From positions 1 through 27,746 of the forward strand of contig RAZP01000012.1 of assembly GCA_004028745.1 (NCBI GenBank): a stretch of DNA of 27,746 nt, in the 5' to 3' direction. Every line of letters starts with the position of its first letter. Within the stretch, counting starts at the first letter, position 1. The DNA is from Prosthecochloris sp. GTDB lineage: Bacteria; Bacteroidota; Chlorobiia; Chlorobiales; Chlorobiaceae. Of the stretch, positions 13,981-22,826 are shown piece by piece. The position numbers were made by a program, and so were the translations under genes. The notes under the pieces were generated by a model. The model saw only the letters and a list, made by a program, of their open reading frames with translations. It searched no databases and was not told where the DNA came from.

Positions 13981-14739
13981 TCAGGCATTTTTTTTCGGCC
14001 TGCGGCGCCTTCTGCCACGCGAATCACGGGCTCCTCTCGGCCTCTGCTCGCTTCTGCGTTCCCTGATTTTCTTCATCTCTTCCTCTTCAACAGCATCGAT
14101 GCGCTGTACGAGAACCTCTCCCTTGTATACCCATACCTTTATACCGATCGCTCCTGCAATGGTATGAGCGGTAACACTTGCATAATCGACATTTGCACGG
14201 AGGGTATGCAGCGGAATCTTTCCTTCTTTATACTGTTCCGCACGGGCGATCTCAACACCGCCAAGCCTTCCTGCACAACGAATACGGATACCTTCGGCAC
14301 CCGCCCTCATCGCCTGCTGTATAGCCTGTTTCATGGCACGCCGGAACGAAACCCTGTTCTCGAGCTGGTAAGCGATATTCTCACCTATCAGCTGTGCCTC
14401 AACTTCAGGCTTGACAACCTCCACTACATCTATTTTCACTTCCTTTCCGGTAATACGGCTCAGTTCCTGGGAAAGATTGTTGATCTCCTCTCCTTTTCTA
14501 CCGACTACCGCACCAGGACGGGCGGCAAAAATGTTGATCCTGATATGCTTGGTCGTACGTTCGATAACTATTCTTGCGACACCTGCACGCTCTTTTTTCA
14601 GACGCGCATTGACATAGTTTCGAATAACCTGATCCTGCTTGAGTTTCTCGGCAATTACCGGCCCATCATCATACCACCTTGATGTCCAGTCCTTAATAAT
14701 CCCCAACCTAAATCCAGTAGGATGAACTTTCTGACCCAA
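13981..14739 (-). CDS. rpsC: 30S ribosomal protein S3
   Basis: This 252-residue S3 lines the mRNA entry channel and contributes to helicase activity. MGQKVHPTGFRLGIIKDWTSRWY starts it. A type II KH domain carries AARPGAVVGRKGEEINNL, and the C-terminal domain has GVEIARAEQYKEGKIPLHTLRANVDYA and GIKVWVYKGEV. The end is a strongly basic tail (RRSEQRPRGARDSRGRRRRRPKKNA), longer than in E. coli. It is 21 bp after rplV. Confidence 0.97.
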   Translation of the reverse strand: MGQKVHPTGFRLGIIKDWTSRWYDDGPVIAEKLKQDQVIRNYVNARLKKERAGVARIVIERTTKHIRINIFAARPGAVVGRKGEEINNLSQELSRITGKEVKIDVVEVVKPEVEAQLIGENIAYQLENRVSFRRAMKQAIQQAMRAGAEGIRIRCAGRLGGVEIARAEQYKEGKIPLHTLRANVDYASVTAHTIAGAIGIKVWVYKGEVLVQRIDAVEEEEMKKIRERRSEQRPRGARDSRGRRRRRPKKNA

Positions 14740-14760
14740 TGTTAGCTCCTTGTTGTTTTT

Positions 14761-15114
14761 TTATTTTGCCGGATTAACCTTGTCGACAACTATCGTCAAA
14801 TGGTTCGAACGCTTGCGAATTCTGTACGCACGGCCCATAGGCGCCGGAAGCATACGCTTCATAGTCGCTCCTTCGTCGACAAATATCTCCTTGATAAACA
14901 GGTCATTGTCACCGGCCCTTTCGTCAGGATTTTTCTGGGTATAGTTTGCAACCGCGGACTTGAGTGTCTGCATTATGTTACGGGATGCGGCTTTTGTCGA
15001 GTTCATCAGGATCGCCTTTGCCTGGTCAACCTGCTTTCCGCGAATAAGACCCACCACAATGCGCATCTTCCTGGGCGATGTCGGCGTGTGTCGTAATACT
15101 GCTTTAGCTTGCAT
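14761..15114 (-). CDS. rplV: 50S ribosomal protein L22
   Basis: This 117-residue L22 has a long beta-hairpin lining the exit tunnel and affecting macrolide sensitivity. Motifs are LRHTPTSPRKMRIVVGLIRGKQVDQA, SAVANYTQKN and the hairpin region DEGATMKRMLPAPMGRAYRIRKRSNHLTIVV. The length is normal. No deletion in the hairpin is visible. It lies 29 bp after rpsS. Confidence 0.97.
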   Translation of the reverse strand: MQAKAVLRHTPTSPRKMRIVVGLIRGKQVDQAKAILMNSTKAASRNIMQTLKSAVANYTQKNPDERAGDNDLFIKEIFVDEGATMKRMLPAPMGRAYRIRKRSNHLTIVVDKVNPAK

Positions 15115-15143
15115 GTCTCCTTAACGTTTCCGCGTTATTTTGT

Positions 15144-15440
15144 TTATTTTTTCCTGGGCGCTGATCCGCCTTTTTCAGACTTACCGCCTGCATGACCGCG
15201 GTACGTTCTCGTTGGAGCGAATTCACCCAGCTTGTGCCCCACCATATTCTCACTGACATACACGGGGATATGTGCTTTACCGTTATGCACCGCAATAGTG
15301 TGACCGACAAAATCAGGTGATATCATCGAGCTTCTTGACCATGTTTTCACCACTTTCTTCTCGCCCTTACTGTTCATTTCAAGAATCCGCTTTTCCAGCC
15401 TGCTGTCGATAAACGGCCCTTTTTTCAGTGATCTTGGCAT
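15144..15440 (-). CDS. rpsS: 30S ribosomal protein S19
   Basis: This 98-residue S19 in the 30S head begins MPRSLKKGPFIDSRLEKRIL and has the family signature TWSRSSMISPDFVGHTIAVHNGKAHIPVYVSENMVGHKLGEFAPTRTYRGH. The length is slightly above the common 92, due to a basic C-terminal end (GGKSEKGGSAPRKK). It lies 33 bp after rplB. Confidence 0.97.
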   Translation of the reverse strand: MPRSLKKGPFIDSRLEKRILEMNSKGEKKVVKTWSRSSMISPDFVGHTIAVHNGKAHIPVYVSENMVGHKLGEFAPTRTYRGHAGGKSEKGGSAPRKK

Positions 15441-15473
15441 AATACCCTCTGCTTGGAATTATTGCTTCTCTTC

Positions 15474-16313
15474 TTATTTCGCTTTACGGCTGCGGACGAT
15501 CAACTTGCCCGACGCCTTCTTTTTATTTCTGGTCTTCATGCCTTTTGCAATCTGGCCCCAGGGTGATTTCGGATGTTTACGTCCGCCGCCTGATTTCGAT
15601 TTACCTTCACCACCACCCATCGGATGATCAACAGGGTTCATTGCCATACCGCGAGTCTGCGGCCTGATTCCGAGCCAACGGCTCCTGCCGGCCTTGCCGA
15701 GAACAACATTTTCATGGTCGTCATTACCGATACCACCGATAGTCGCACGGCACTCGATACGAACCTTGCGGATCTCACCGGACGGAAGCTTGAGCGTTGC
15801 GTGATCACCCTCTTTCGCTGCAAGCACCGCAAATGCACCTGCCGAGCGCACCATCTGGCCACCCTTGCCTATCTTCATCTCGATGTTATGCACATCCGTA
15901 CCAAGAGGAATATTCTTCAAAGGCATGGTGTTGCCAACCTTAACCTCCACTTTTTCGCCGCTCTGCAACACATCACCGATTCGCAATCCTTTCGGAGCCA
16001 GGATATACCGCTTCTCTCCATCCGCATAATGCAGCAGTGCAATTCTCGATGAGCGGTTTGGATCGTACTCAATCGCCGCAACCTTTGCCGGAACATTGTC
16101 CTTGTTGCGTTTGAAATCAATGATACGGTAAAAACGTTTATGACCGCCGCCCCTGTGCCGTGAAGTAATACGTCCGGCACGATTTCTGCCTCCTGATTTT
16201 TTCAGGGGCGCAAGCAAACTTTTTTCCGGTTTGCTCTTTGTAATCTCATCAAATCCCGAATAAGAAAGATACCTTGATGCCGGCGTGACCGGGCTTAATT
16301 TCCTGATCGCCAT
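15474..16313 (-). CDS. rplB: 50S ribosomal protein L2
   Basis: This 279-residue L2 is a primary 23S rRNA binder required for subunit association and peptidyl-transferase integrity. Features are the RNRAGRITSRHRGGGHKRFYRIIDFKRNK block, the SH3-like middle and GRSRWLGIRPQTRGMAMNPVDHPMGGGEGK. The histidine of VDHP corresponds to the conserved E. coli H229; the following HGGG histidine is Met here. A basic tail ends it. It lies 20 bp after rplW. Confidence 0.97.
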   Translation of the reverse strand: MAIRKLSPVTPASRYLSYSGFDEITKSKPEKSLLAPLKKSGGRNRAGRITSRHRGGGHKRFYRIIDFKRNKDNVPAKVAAIEYDPNRSSRIALLHYADGEKRYILAPKGLRIGDVLQSGEKVEVKVGNTMPLKNIPLGTDVHNIEMKIGKGGQMVRSAGAFAVLAAKEGDHATLKLPSGEIRKVRIECRATIGGIGNDDHENVVLGKAGRSRWLGIRPQTRGMAMNPVDHPMGGGEGKSKSGGGRKHPKSPWGQIAKGMKTRNKKKASGKLIVRSRKAK

Positions 16314-16333
16314 TGTAAACTATTGTCTAACCT

Positions 16334-16657
16334 TTAGTTGGATTTCTTTTCTTCTCCCTGGTCAGTCGAACCGGAATAATAATCGATTACCTGTCCCTTT
16401 TTGAGCGTGATGACAGCCTTTTTCCAGTTACTTTTCTTGCCTGCGATCAGCCCTTTACGCGTGTACTGCCTTTTGGATTTTCCCAGACAGTTTGCAGTAC
16501 GGACCGACTGCACCTCAACTCCGAACTTCTCCTCTACCGCTTTCTTGATATCTGTTTTGTCGGCAGCAGCTTTCACCTTGAAAGCATACTGGTCTTCCCG
16601 CTCGGTCAAGCGAGTGCTTTTTTCTGTCAGCCAGGGCTGTAATAACGGATTTCTCAT
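16334..16657 (-). CDS. rplW: 50S ribosomal protein L23
   Basis: This 107-residue L23 is at the tunnel exit and forms the docking site for trigger factor and SRP. It shows LLQPWLTEKSTRLTEREDQYAFKVKAAADKTDIKKAVEEKFGV and KSVRT-like VQSVRTANCLGKSKRQYTRKGLIAGKKSNWKKAVITL. A GTG two codons upstream is in frame, but it overlaps the AGAGGTGG ribosome-binding site, so the ATG at 16657 is chosen. A short acidic/lysine tail follows. Confidence 0.95.
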   Translation of the reverse strand: MRNPLLQPWLTEKSTRLTEREDQYAFKVKAAADKTDIKKAVEEKFGVEVQSVRTANCLGKSKRQYTRKGLIAGKKSNWKKAVITLKKGQVIDYYSGSTDQGEEKKSN

Positions 16658-16687
16658 AACCACCTCTTTTTACTGTCTCTACTATAG

Positions 16688-17314
16688 TTAACCCAATGTT
16701 TCCTCTATTTTCTTCAACGCAGTCTTCTGCATAAGCACTGTCTGGCTGTCAAGTATATCATATGTAGAAGCCTTGTCCGCAACCACAACGTTCAGCCTGG
16801 AGATATTTCTTCCCGACTTGACCACGGTATCGTTATGCTCGGACATCAACATGAGTGTTTTTTTGCTGTCGAGACCGAGATTCTTGAGTATCTCCGCCAT
16901 CTGCTTCGTCTTGATCTGGTCGAAGACAAAATCTTCAACCACAACAATCCCGCCTTCCTGTGCTTTGTTTGTCAACGCGGAACGACGGGCAAGACGCTTG
17001 ACTTTTTTATTGACTTTCAGACCATAGTCACGCGGCTCAGGTCCAAAAATCGATCCGCCGCCAACCATCAAAGGCGAGCGAGTTGAACCTTGTCTGGCAT
17101 GACCGGTACCTTTCTGCCTGTAAGGTTTTCTACCACCTCCCCTGACTTCGGAACGGTTTTTAACCTTATGCGTACCTTGACGCCTGTTTGCCATGATGGA
17201 CTTAACATCGAGATACATGGCATGCTCCGACACTTCAGCAGCAAACACATCGTCATTCAGCTTTACAACTTCACCGGTTTCCGAGCCGCCTGTATTTAAA
17301 ACTTTAAGTTCCAT
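16688..17314 (-). CDS. rplD: 50S ribosomal protein L4
   Basis: This 208-residue L4 extends a loop into the exit tunnel; in E. coli it also represses the S10 operon. The loop is clear at NRRQGTHKVKNRSEVRGGGRKPYRQKGTGHARQGSTRSP, followed by GGGSIFGPEPRDYGLKVNKKVKRLARRSAL. The C-terminal domain contains ADKASTYDILDSQTVLMQKTAL. The length is normal and no loop mutation is evident. It follows rplC after 19 bp. Confidence 0.97.
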   Translation of the reverse strand: MELKVLNTGGSETGEVVKLNDDVFAAEVSEHAMYLDVKSIMANRRQGTHKVKNRSEVRGGGRKPYRQKGTGHARQGSTRSPLMVGGGSIFGPEPRDYGLKVNKKVKRLARRSALTNKAQEGGIVVVEDFVFDQIKTKQMAEILKNLGLDSKKTLMLMSEHNDTVVKSGRNISRLNVVVADKASTYDILDSQTVLMQKTALKKIEETLG

Positions 17315-17333
17315 GTTTCCCTGTACTCACCTT

Positions 17334-17963
17334 TTACTTGTTTGAAGAAACAATCTGCACATAGGAGTTTTTAACGCCTGGAACAGCTCCTTTTATAATC
17401 AGAAGATTCGACTCCGGTATTACTTTCACAATTTCAAGTCCTTTCACTCTGACAGTCTTGCCGCCCATGCGCCCGGCCATTTTGGTACCCTTGAAAGTAC
17501 GGGACGGATCGGAAGCACCGCCGACCGAACCGGGAGCGCGCAGCCTGTCAGACTGACCGTGGGTTCTCGAGCCACCGCTGAAATTATGGCGCTTGACAAC
17601 ACCGGCAAAACCCTTACCCTTCGAAACCCCGCGAACATCAACCGTTTCACCTTCACGGAACATCTCTACACTTACAGGGCTGCCCTGCTCAAGCTCAACA
17701 CCCATAACATCCTTACCAAACTCGGCAATCTTGTAACCGGGAGTTATCCCTGCTTTCGCGTAATGCCCTCTCAAGGGCTTGGAAACCTTAGCTTCTTTCC
17801 TTTCACCTATGCTCAGCTGGTATGCCTCATAGCCGTCATTGCCGACGGATTTAACTTGTGAAACAAAACAGGGCCCGGCCTGGATAACCGTACATGGCAC
17901 TGCCTCGCGGTTCGCATTATATATGCTGGTCATACCAATTTTTTTACCAAGAATCGCGGCCAT
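17334..17963 (-). CDS. rplC: 50S ribosomal protein L3
   Basis: This 209-residue L3 starts MAAILGKKIGMTSIYN. Diagnostic segments include CTVIQAGPCFVSQVKS, the GVSKGKGFAGVVKRHNFSGGSRTHGQSDRLRAPGS loop that reaches the peptidyl-transferase centre, and GKTVRVKGLEIVKV. A TTG six codons upstream is in frame but would add residues outside the conserved start and overlaps nothing useful, so the ATG at 17963 is preferred. It lies 24 bp after rpsJ. Confidence 0.95.
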   Translation of the reverse strand: MAAILGKKIGMTSIYNANREAVPCTVIQAGPCFVSQVKSVGNDGYEAYQLSIGERKEAKVSKPLRGHYAKAGITPGYKIAEFGKDVMGVELEQGSPVSVEMFREGETVDVRGVSKGKGFAGVVKRHNFSGGSRTHGQSDRLRAPGSVGGASDPSRTFKGTKMAGRMGGKTVRVKGLEIVKVIPESNLLIIKGAVPGVKNSYVQIVSSNK

Positions 17964-17987
17964 TTCCGATTTGCTTTTCAATTTTCA

Positions 17988-18299
17988 TTAAGACTTTATT
18001 TCAACATCCACACCGCTCGGAAGCTCAAGCTTCATCAGCATATCAATCGTCCTGCTGGTCGGATTAATTATCTCGATCAATCTCTTATGCGATGAAAAAG
18101 CAAACTGCTCTCTGGACTTCTTGTCGACATGCGGAGACCGATTGACCGTATACACATGAGTTTTGGTCGGCAACGGGATTGGACCGAAGATGATAGCATC
18201 CGTCTGCTTCACCACATCGATAATCTTGACGGCCCATTTGTCCACCAGACTATGATCGTAGGACTTTAGCTTTATTCTGATCTTTTGCTGAACAGCCAC
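17988..18299 (-). CDS. rpsJ: 30S ribosomal protein S10, GTG start
   Basis: This 103-residue S10 is the first gene of the S10 block, a 30S head protein and NusB partner in antitermination. The conserved start is VAVQQKIRIKLKSYDHSL with V as initiator GTG at 18299, preceded by AGAGGA 9 bases upstream. The frame is open further up to 18362, but that part is encoded by the tuf terminator hairpin and is not S10. The loop GPIPLPTKTHVYTVNRSPHVDKKSREQF is canonical. Confidence 0.95.
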   Translation of the reverse strand: MAVQQKIRIKLKSYDHSLVDKWAVKIIDVVKQTDAIIFGPIPLPTKTHVYTVNRSPHVDKKSREQFAFSSHKRLIEIINPTSRTIDMLMKLELPSGVDVEIKS

Positions 18300-18326
18300 T
18301 TGTCTTAATCCTCTTTCAATGTTTAG

Positions 18327-18360
18327 AATAAAAAAGGGGCGAGCTACCATGTCCCGCCCC
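18327..18360 (-). terminator. Intrinsic terminator between tuf and rpsJ
   Basis: On the minus strand a perfect GC-rich stem (GGGGCG with CGCCCC, 18336-18341 and 18355-18360) with a 13-base loop is followed by TTTTTTATT. It begins 21 bp after the tuf stop and ends 28 bp before the rpsJ GTG. It would end str transcription at least partly and leaves the S10 block dependent on readthrough or a nearby promoter. Confidence 0.8.
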
Positions 18361-18381
18361 ACTGCGAACAGTATCCGTGCC

Positions 18382-19563
18382 TTACTCGATAATCTGGGTT
18401 ACGGTACCGGCACCAACGGTACGGCCACCTTCACGGATAGCAAACCTCAGGTTTTCATCCATAGCGATCGGCACGATAAGCTCCGCCTCGATTGACAAGT
18501 TATCGCCGGGCATAACCATCTCGACACCTTCCGGCAGCGTTACCGAGCCGGTAACGTCGGTGGTTCTGAAATAGAACTGAGGACGATAACCGTTGAAAAA
18601 CGGCGTATGACGCCCACCCTCTTCTTTTTTCAGGATATATACCTCAGCCTTGAACTTCGTATGCGGTGTGATGGACCCCGGTTTGGCAACGACCATACCG
18701 CGTTCGATCTCATCCTTGTCTACACCTCTGAACAAGAGACCCGCGTTATCACCGGCTTGACCTTCATCAAGCGTTTTCTGGAACATCTCGATACCGGTAA
18801 CAACCGTTTTTCTGGTAGGCTTGATACCGACAAGCTCAACCTCTTCGTTGATCTTGATAATACCGCGCTCGATACGACCTGTACCGACAGTACCGCGACC
18901 TGAAATGGAAAATACGTCTTCAACCGGCATCAGGAACGGCTTGTCAACATCACGAACCGGTTCGGGAATGTAGTTGTCCACCGCATCCATAAGCTCCACA
19001 ATGGCTTTCTCGGCCTCTGGATCACCCTCAAGCGCTTTCAGAGCGGAACCGCTGATGATCGGAATGTCATCACCGGGAAAGTCATACTCGGAAAGAAGCT
19101 CGCGAAGCTCAAGCTCAACCAGCTCGAGAAGTTCCGGATCTGCAATATCAACCTTGTTCAGGAATACCACAAGCGCAGGAACGTTCACCTGACGCGCAAG
19201 CAGAATGTGCTCACGGGTCTGAGGCATAGGACCGTCCGTACCGGCAACAACGAGGATCGCTCCATCCATCTGGGCAGCACCGGTAATCATGTTTTTAATA
19301 TAGTCGGCGTGACCGGGACAGTCGATATGTGCATAGTGGCGTTTTGCCGTCTGATATTCGACGTGAGCGGTTGAAATGGTAATACCGCGCTCTCTTTCTT
19401 CCGGAGCCTTGTCGATGTCACCGAACTCGCGCTGCTCAGCCATACCCTCTTTTGCCAGCACTGATGTAATCGCCGCTGTCAAGGTTGTTTTACCATGATC
19501 CACGTGACCGATGGTACCGATATTCACATGGGGCTTATCCCTTTTGTAGGCCTCTTTTGCCAT
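18382..19563 (-). CDS. tuf: Elongation factor Tu
   Basis: This 393-residue GTPase delivers aminoacyl-tRNA to the ribosome. The P-loop GHVDHGKT is at 19-26, the switch-I region ERERGITIS near 56-64, DCPGH at 81-85 (catalytic His85) and NKVD at 136-139. Domains 2 and 3 follow with GRGTVGTGRIERG and a C-terminus with FRTTDVTG and REGGRTVGAG. A GAGGGAG ribosome-binding site precedes the ATG. Only one tuf copy is in the window. It is followed by a terminator. Confidence 0.98.
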   Translation of the reverse strand: MAKEAYKRDKPHVNIGTIGHVDHGKTTLTAAITSVLAKEGMAEQREFGDIDKAPEERERGITISTAHVEYQTAKRHYAHIDCPGHADYIKNMITGAAQMDGAILVVAGTDGPMPQTREHILLARQVNVPALVVFLNKVDIADPELLELVELELRELLSEYDFPGDDIPIISGSALKALEGDPEAEKAIVELMDAVDNYIPEPVRDVDKPFLMPVEDVFSISGRGTVGTGRIERGIIKINEEVELVGIKPTRKTVVTGIEMFQKTLDEGQAGDNAGLLFRGVDKDEIERGMVVAKPGSITPHTKFKAEVYILKKEEGGRHTPFFNGYRPQFYFRTTDVTGSVTLPEGVEMVMPGDNLSIEAELIVPIAMDENLRFAIREGGRTVGAGTVTQIIE

Positions 19564-19641
19564 ATCTCGTCTCCCTCTATCGATTAACTGTTGTTGTTAT
19601 ACAAAAAAATACATTTTTACGCTGTGGTCTATACGTCTTAC

Positions 19642-21756
19642 TTATCCAGCTTCCTTGGCCACATTTTTCTCTTGAAGCGTCTCGGCGATGTTCCTTGGCA
19701 CTTCGCTATAGCACTCAAACTCCATGGTATAGTTAGCCCTCCCCTGGGTCATCGAACGAAGAATCGTCGAGTAGCCGAACATTTCAGCAAGCGGCACCTT
19801 GGCCTTGACAAACTGCGCACCTGCCCGCTCCCCCATACCGTCGATATGACCCCTGCGACTCGAAAGATCACCCATAACATCGCCCAGATACTCTTCGGGT
19901 GTAATAACCTCCACCTTCATGATAGGCTCAAGCAGGACAGGATTGGCTTTCCTTGCGGCACCCTTGAAACCGATGGAGCCGGCAATTTTGAAAGCCATTT
20001 CCGAGGAGTCAACCTCATGATACTTACCATCGAACAAGGTCACCTTGACATCCTGTACGGGGTAGCCGGCAACAACTCCATCCTTCATGGCCTCCTGCAC
20101 ACCAGCCGATACCGCCGGAATATATTCTCTCGGAACAACACCACCTTTGACAGCATCAACAAACTCGTACCCTTTACCTTCCTCAAGCGGTTCTACCTTG
20201 ATATTAACCAGACCAAACTGACCCTTACCGCCTGACTGCCGGACAAATTTTCCTTCGTGCTCAACCGTATTGCGGATGGTTTCACGATAAGCAACCTGGG
20301 GCTGTCCGATATTTGCCTCAACCTTGAACTCACGTTTCAACCTGTCAACCAGCACCTCAAGATGCAGCTCACCCATACCGGCAATAAGCGTCTGACCGGT
20401 TTCTTCATCGGATGAAACTTTGAATGTCGGATCTTCTTCTGCAAGCTTTGCCAGAGACAAACCCAGCTTGTCGGAATCAGCCTTTGTTTTCGGCTCGATC
20501 GCAATCTGAATAACCGGCTCAGGGAACACCATCTTCTCAAGAACGATAGGTTTGCTGTCATCACAAAGCGTATCGCCGGTCTTGACATCCTTCAACCCGA
20601 CAGCTGCAGCAATATCTCCCGCATACACCGCATCACGATCTTCTCTCTTGTTGGAGTGCATCTGCATCAACCTGCCGATACGCTCCTTCTTCCCGGTCAC
20701 CGTATTCAGTACATAGCTGCCGGCCTTGAGCACACCCGAATAAACCCGGAAAAAAGTCAGTTTACCGACAAAAGGATCGGTTGCGATCTTGAACGCAAGA
20801 CCGGCAAACGGCGCCTCATCTTTCGGCTCCCTGATGATCTCGGTGTTGTTTCCGGGATGATGACCGCTCACCGCACCGACATCCACAGGAGAGGGCAGAT
20901 ACTCGATAACAGCATCGAGCATAAACTGTACACCTTTGTTCTTGAACGACGATCCGCACAATGCAGGAATAATAGTCCCGTCAAGAGTAGCCTGGCGCAG
21001 GGTACTGCGAACCTCGTCTTCGGTAATCTCTTCGCCCTCAAGATACTTTTCGAGAAGCGTTTCGTCCAGCTCGGAAACAGCCTCAAGCATATTGATCCGC
21101 CAGTGCTTGGCTTCGCCCTCGAGATCATGAGGAATCTCAACCTCCTCGTAGGTACTGCCATCTTCCCTGTCGTAGATAATCCCCTTCATACGGATAAGAT
21201 CGATAATACCGGCAAACATTTCGCCCTGGCCGATCGGAATCTGGATAGGAACCGGATTTGCTCCGAGACGCTCTTTTATGGCCTTGACGGCATCGAAAAA
21301 GTTTGCACCGACCCGATCCATCTTGTTCACATATGCCACTCTCGGCACCTTGTACTTGTTCGCCTGGCGCCAGACGGTTTCGGACTGCGGCTCAACGCCA
21401 CCGACAGCACAGAACAGTGCAACCGCACCATCAAGCACCCTCAACGAACGCTCCACTTCAACTGTAAAGTCAACATGACCAGGCGTATCGATAATATTGA
21501 TACGGTGCTTGGTATCCTCGAAATTCCCGATTTTCGGCACCCAGAAACAGGTTGTCGCCGCAGAGGTAATAGTAATGCCCCGCTCTTTTTCCTGTTCCAT
21601 CCAGTCCATAGTAGCGCCGCCGTCATGAACTTCGCCCATCCTGTGAAGACGCCCGGTATAGTACAAAATCCTCTCTGTCGTCGTCGTCTTTCCGGCGTCA
21701 ATATGCGCCATGATACCTATGTTGCGGACATTCGCTAATCCAACTTGCCGTCCCAT
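19642..21756 (-). CDS. fusA: Elongation factor G
   Basis: This 704-residue translocase GTPase has its P-loop AHIDAGKT at 17-24, then ERGITITSAATTCFW, the DTPGHVDFTVEVERSLRVLDG switch II and YVNKMDR. Domain II (GLAFKIATDPFVGKLTFFRVYSG) and domains III-V follow with GMGELHLEVLVDRLKREF, RQSGGKGQFG and SSRRGHIDGM. The C-terminus (YSEVPRNIAETLQEKN) is normal. Its position rpsG-fusA-tuf marks this as the housekeeping EF-G rather than a paralogue. The ribosome-binding site is weak. Confidence 0.98.
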   Translation of the reverse strand: MGRQVGLANVRNIGIMAHIDAGKTTTTERILYYTGRLHRMGEVHDGGATMDWMEQEKERGITITSAATTCFWVPKIGNFEDTKHRINIIDTPGHVDFTVEVERSLRVLDGAVALFCAVGGVEPQSETVWRQANKYKVPRVAYVNKMDRVGANFFDAVKAIKERLGANPVPIQIPIGQGEMFAGIIDLIRMKGIIYDREDGSTYEEVEIPHDLEGEAKHWRINMLEAVSELDETLLEKYLEGEEITEDEVRSTLRQATLDGTIIPALCGSSFKNKGVQFMLDAVIEYLPSPVDVGAVSGHHPGNNTEIIREPKDEAPFAGLAFKIATDPFVGKLTFFRVYSGVLKAGSYVLNTVTGKKERIGRLMQMHSNKREDRDAVYAGDIAAAVGLKDVKTGDTLCDDSKPIVLEKMVFPEPVIQIAIEPKTKADSDKLGLSLAKLAEEDPTFKVSSDEETGQTLIAGMGELHLEVLVDRLKREFKVEANIGQPQVAYRETIRNTVEHEGKFVRQSGGKGQFGLVNIKVEPLEEGKGYEFVDAVKGGVVPREYIPAVSAGVQEAMKDGVVAGYPVQDVKVTLFDGKYHEVDSSEMAFKIAGSIGFKGAARKANPVLLEPIMKVEVITPEEYLGDVMGDLSSRRGHIDGMGERAGAQFVKAKVPLAEMFGYSTILRSMTQGRANYTMEFECYSEVPRNIAETLQEKNVAKEAG

Positions 21757-21790
21757 GTAATTAATCTTCGCCCGTTAATATTGAATTTTA

Positions 21791-22258
21791 TTAAAACCTG
21801 AAATGTGCAAAAGCCTTGTTCGCATCCGCCATACGGTGCACTTCATCTCTCTTTTTCACCGAGGCACCCTGCTCACTTGCCGCATCCATCAACTCGGCTG
21901 CCAGCTTTTCAGCCATGGACCGCCCTCCTCGACGCAAAGCAAACTGCTTGATCCAGCGGAATGCCAGAGCTTCCCTTCTTGAAGGCTGTACCTCCATCGG
22001 AATTTGATAGGTTGCCCCGCCAACCCTCTTGCTGCGAACCTCAACAATCGGAGAGACATTCGACAAAGCACGGCGAAACACTTCGAGCGGCTCCTCATCC
22101 TTCATCCTTTCGGCAATAATGTCCATGGCCCCGTACACTATCTTCGCCGCCACGCTTTTCTTGCCGTCAAGCATAATCGCGTTAATCAACCGCGCAACGC
22201 TCTCGTCACTAAAACGCACATCAGGCTTGACGCCGGTGTATACAACCTTCTTACCCAT
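21791..22258 (-). CDS. rpsG: 30S ribosomal protein S7
   Basis: This 155-residue S7 nucleates the 30S head. Key segments are MLDGKKSVAAKIVYGAMDII, ALSNVSPIVEVRSKRVGGATYQIPMEVQPSRREALAFRWI and RRGGRSMAEKLAAELMDAASEQGASVKKRDEVHRMADANKAFAHFRF. The length is standard. It lies between rpsL (27 bp) and fusA (34 bp), the classic str order. Confidence 0.97.
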   Translation of the reverse strand: MGKKVVYTGVKPDVRFSDESVARLINAIMLDGKKSVAAKIVYGAMDIIAERMKDEEPLEVFRRALSNVSPIVEVRSKRVGGATYQIPMEVQPSRREALAFRWIKQFALRRGGRSMAEKLAAELMDAASEQGASVKKRDEVHRMADANKAFAHFRF

Positions 22259-22285
22259 GTTATATCAGTAATTAATAGATTCGAT

Positions 22286-22672
22286 TTACTTTGCAGCACC
22301 CTCTTTCGGCCGCTTGGCCCCATACTTTGAACGCGCATTCCTGCGGTCAGCGACGCCGGAAGTATCCAGTGAGCCTCTTACGATGTGATAACGCACACCG
22401 GGGAGATCCTTGACCCTTCCGCCGCGGATCAATACAATCGAGTGCTCCTGCAGGTTATGACCCTCGCCGGGAATGTATGCGGTCACCTCAATCTTGTTAG
22501 ATAACCTCACACGAGCAACCTTTCTGAGTGCAGAATTAGGTTTTTTCGGCGTTGTCGTGTACACGCGGGTACACACACCCCGCTTTTGTGGACACTTTTC
22601 AAGAGCCGGTGACGCTGTTTTCGACGCTTTGGTTTTTCTCCCACGCCTGATAAGCTGCTGAATCGTCGGCAT
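22286..22672 (-). CDS. rpsL: 30S ribosomal protein S12
   Basis: This 128-residue S12 is at the decoding centre and is the first gene of the supercluster. CPQKRGVCTRVYTTTPKKPNSALRKVARVRL and GGRVKDLPGVRYHIVRG are canonical. The lysines K43 and K88, whose changes give streptomycin resistance in other bacteria, are wild-type; D89 is the usual methylthiolation site. The 154 bp upstream must hold the str promoter, but I could not pick a convincing -35/-10 pair; it also contains the terminator of the preceding gene. Confidence 0.97.
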   Translation of the reverse strand: MPTIQQLIRRGRKTKASKTASPALEKCPQKRGVCTRVYTTTPKKPNSALRKVARVRLSNKIEVTAYIPGEGHNLQEHSIVLIRGGRVKDLPGVRYHIVRGSLDTSGVADRRNARSKYGAKRPKEGAAK

Positions 22673-22770
22673 ATACTAAACTCTTTTCTATTCTTTTGGT
22701 TAAACGTTCAAATATGAATCGATCATAAAATCCATAAGGACAACCAAGGTAAAATAATTCTGCCGAAAAT

Positions 22771-22803
22771 ACAAAAATAGAAGCCACATTTTTTGTGGCT
22801 TTT
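22771..22803 (-). terminator. Hairpin terminator between the glycosyltransferase gene and rpsL
   Basis: AAGCCACA and TGTGGCTT pair as a perfect 8-bp stem (22781-22788, 22794-22801) around a 5-base loop. On the minus strand it is followed by a T-rich run (CTATTTTTGTATTTT), 24 bp past the glycosyltransferase stop. It separates the glycan genes from the ribosomal block. The plus strand also has a short T-run after the stem, so it could work both ways, but no plus-strand gene feeds it. Confidence 0.7.
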
Positions 22804-22826
22804 CCGAGAATATGTTTATGTTCCGC

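Noticed and set aside
18300..18362. Apparent N-terminal extension of S10
   Set aside because: It is encoded by the tuf terminator hairpin and is absent from the S10 family; the GTG at 18299 has a good ribosome-binding site.
20656..21738. A 360-codon plus-strand open frame opposite fusA
   Set aside because: It lies wholly antisense to a clear EF-G gene, has no recognisable domain, and is the kind of long shadow frame expected opposite a highly biased housekeeping gene.
22673..22770. Promoter for the str genes (for example TTGGTT with TATGAT)
   Set aside because: The best hexamer pair has a 14-bp spacer, too short for a credible sigma-70 promoter, so no site is called.
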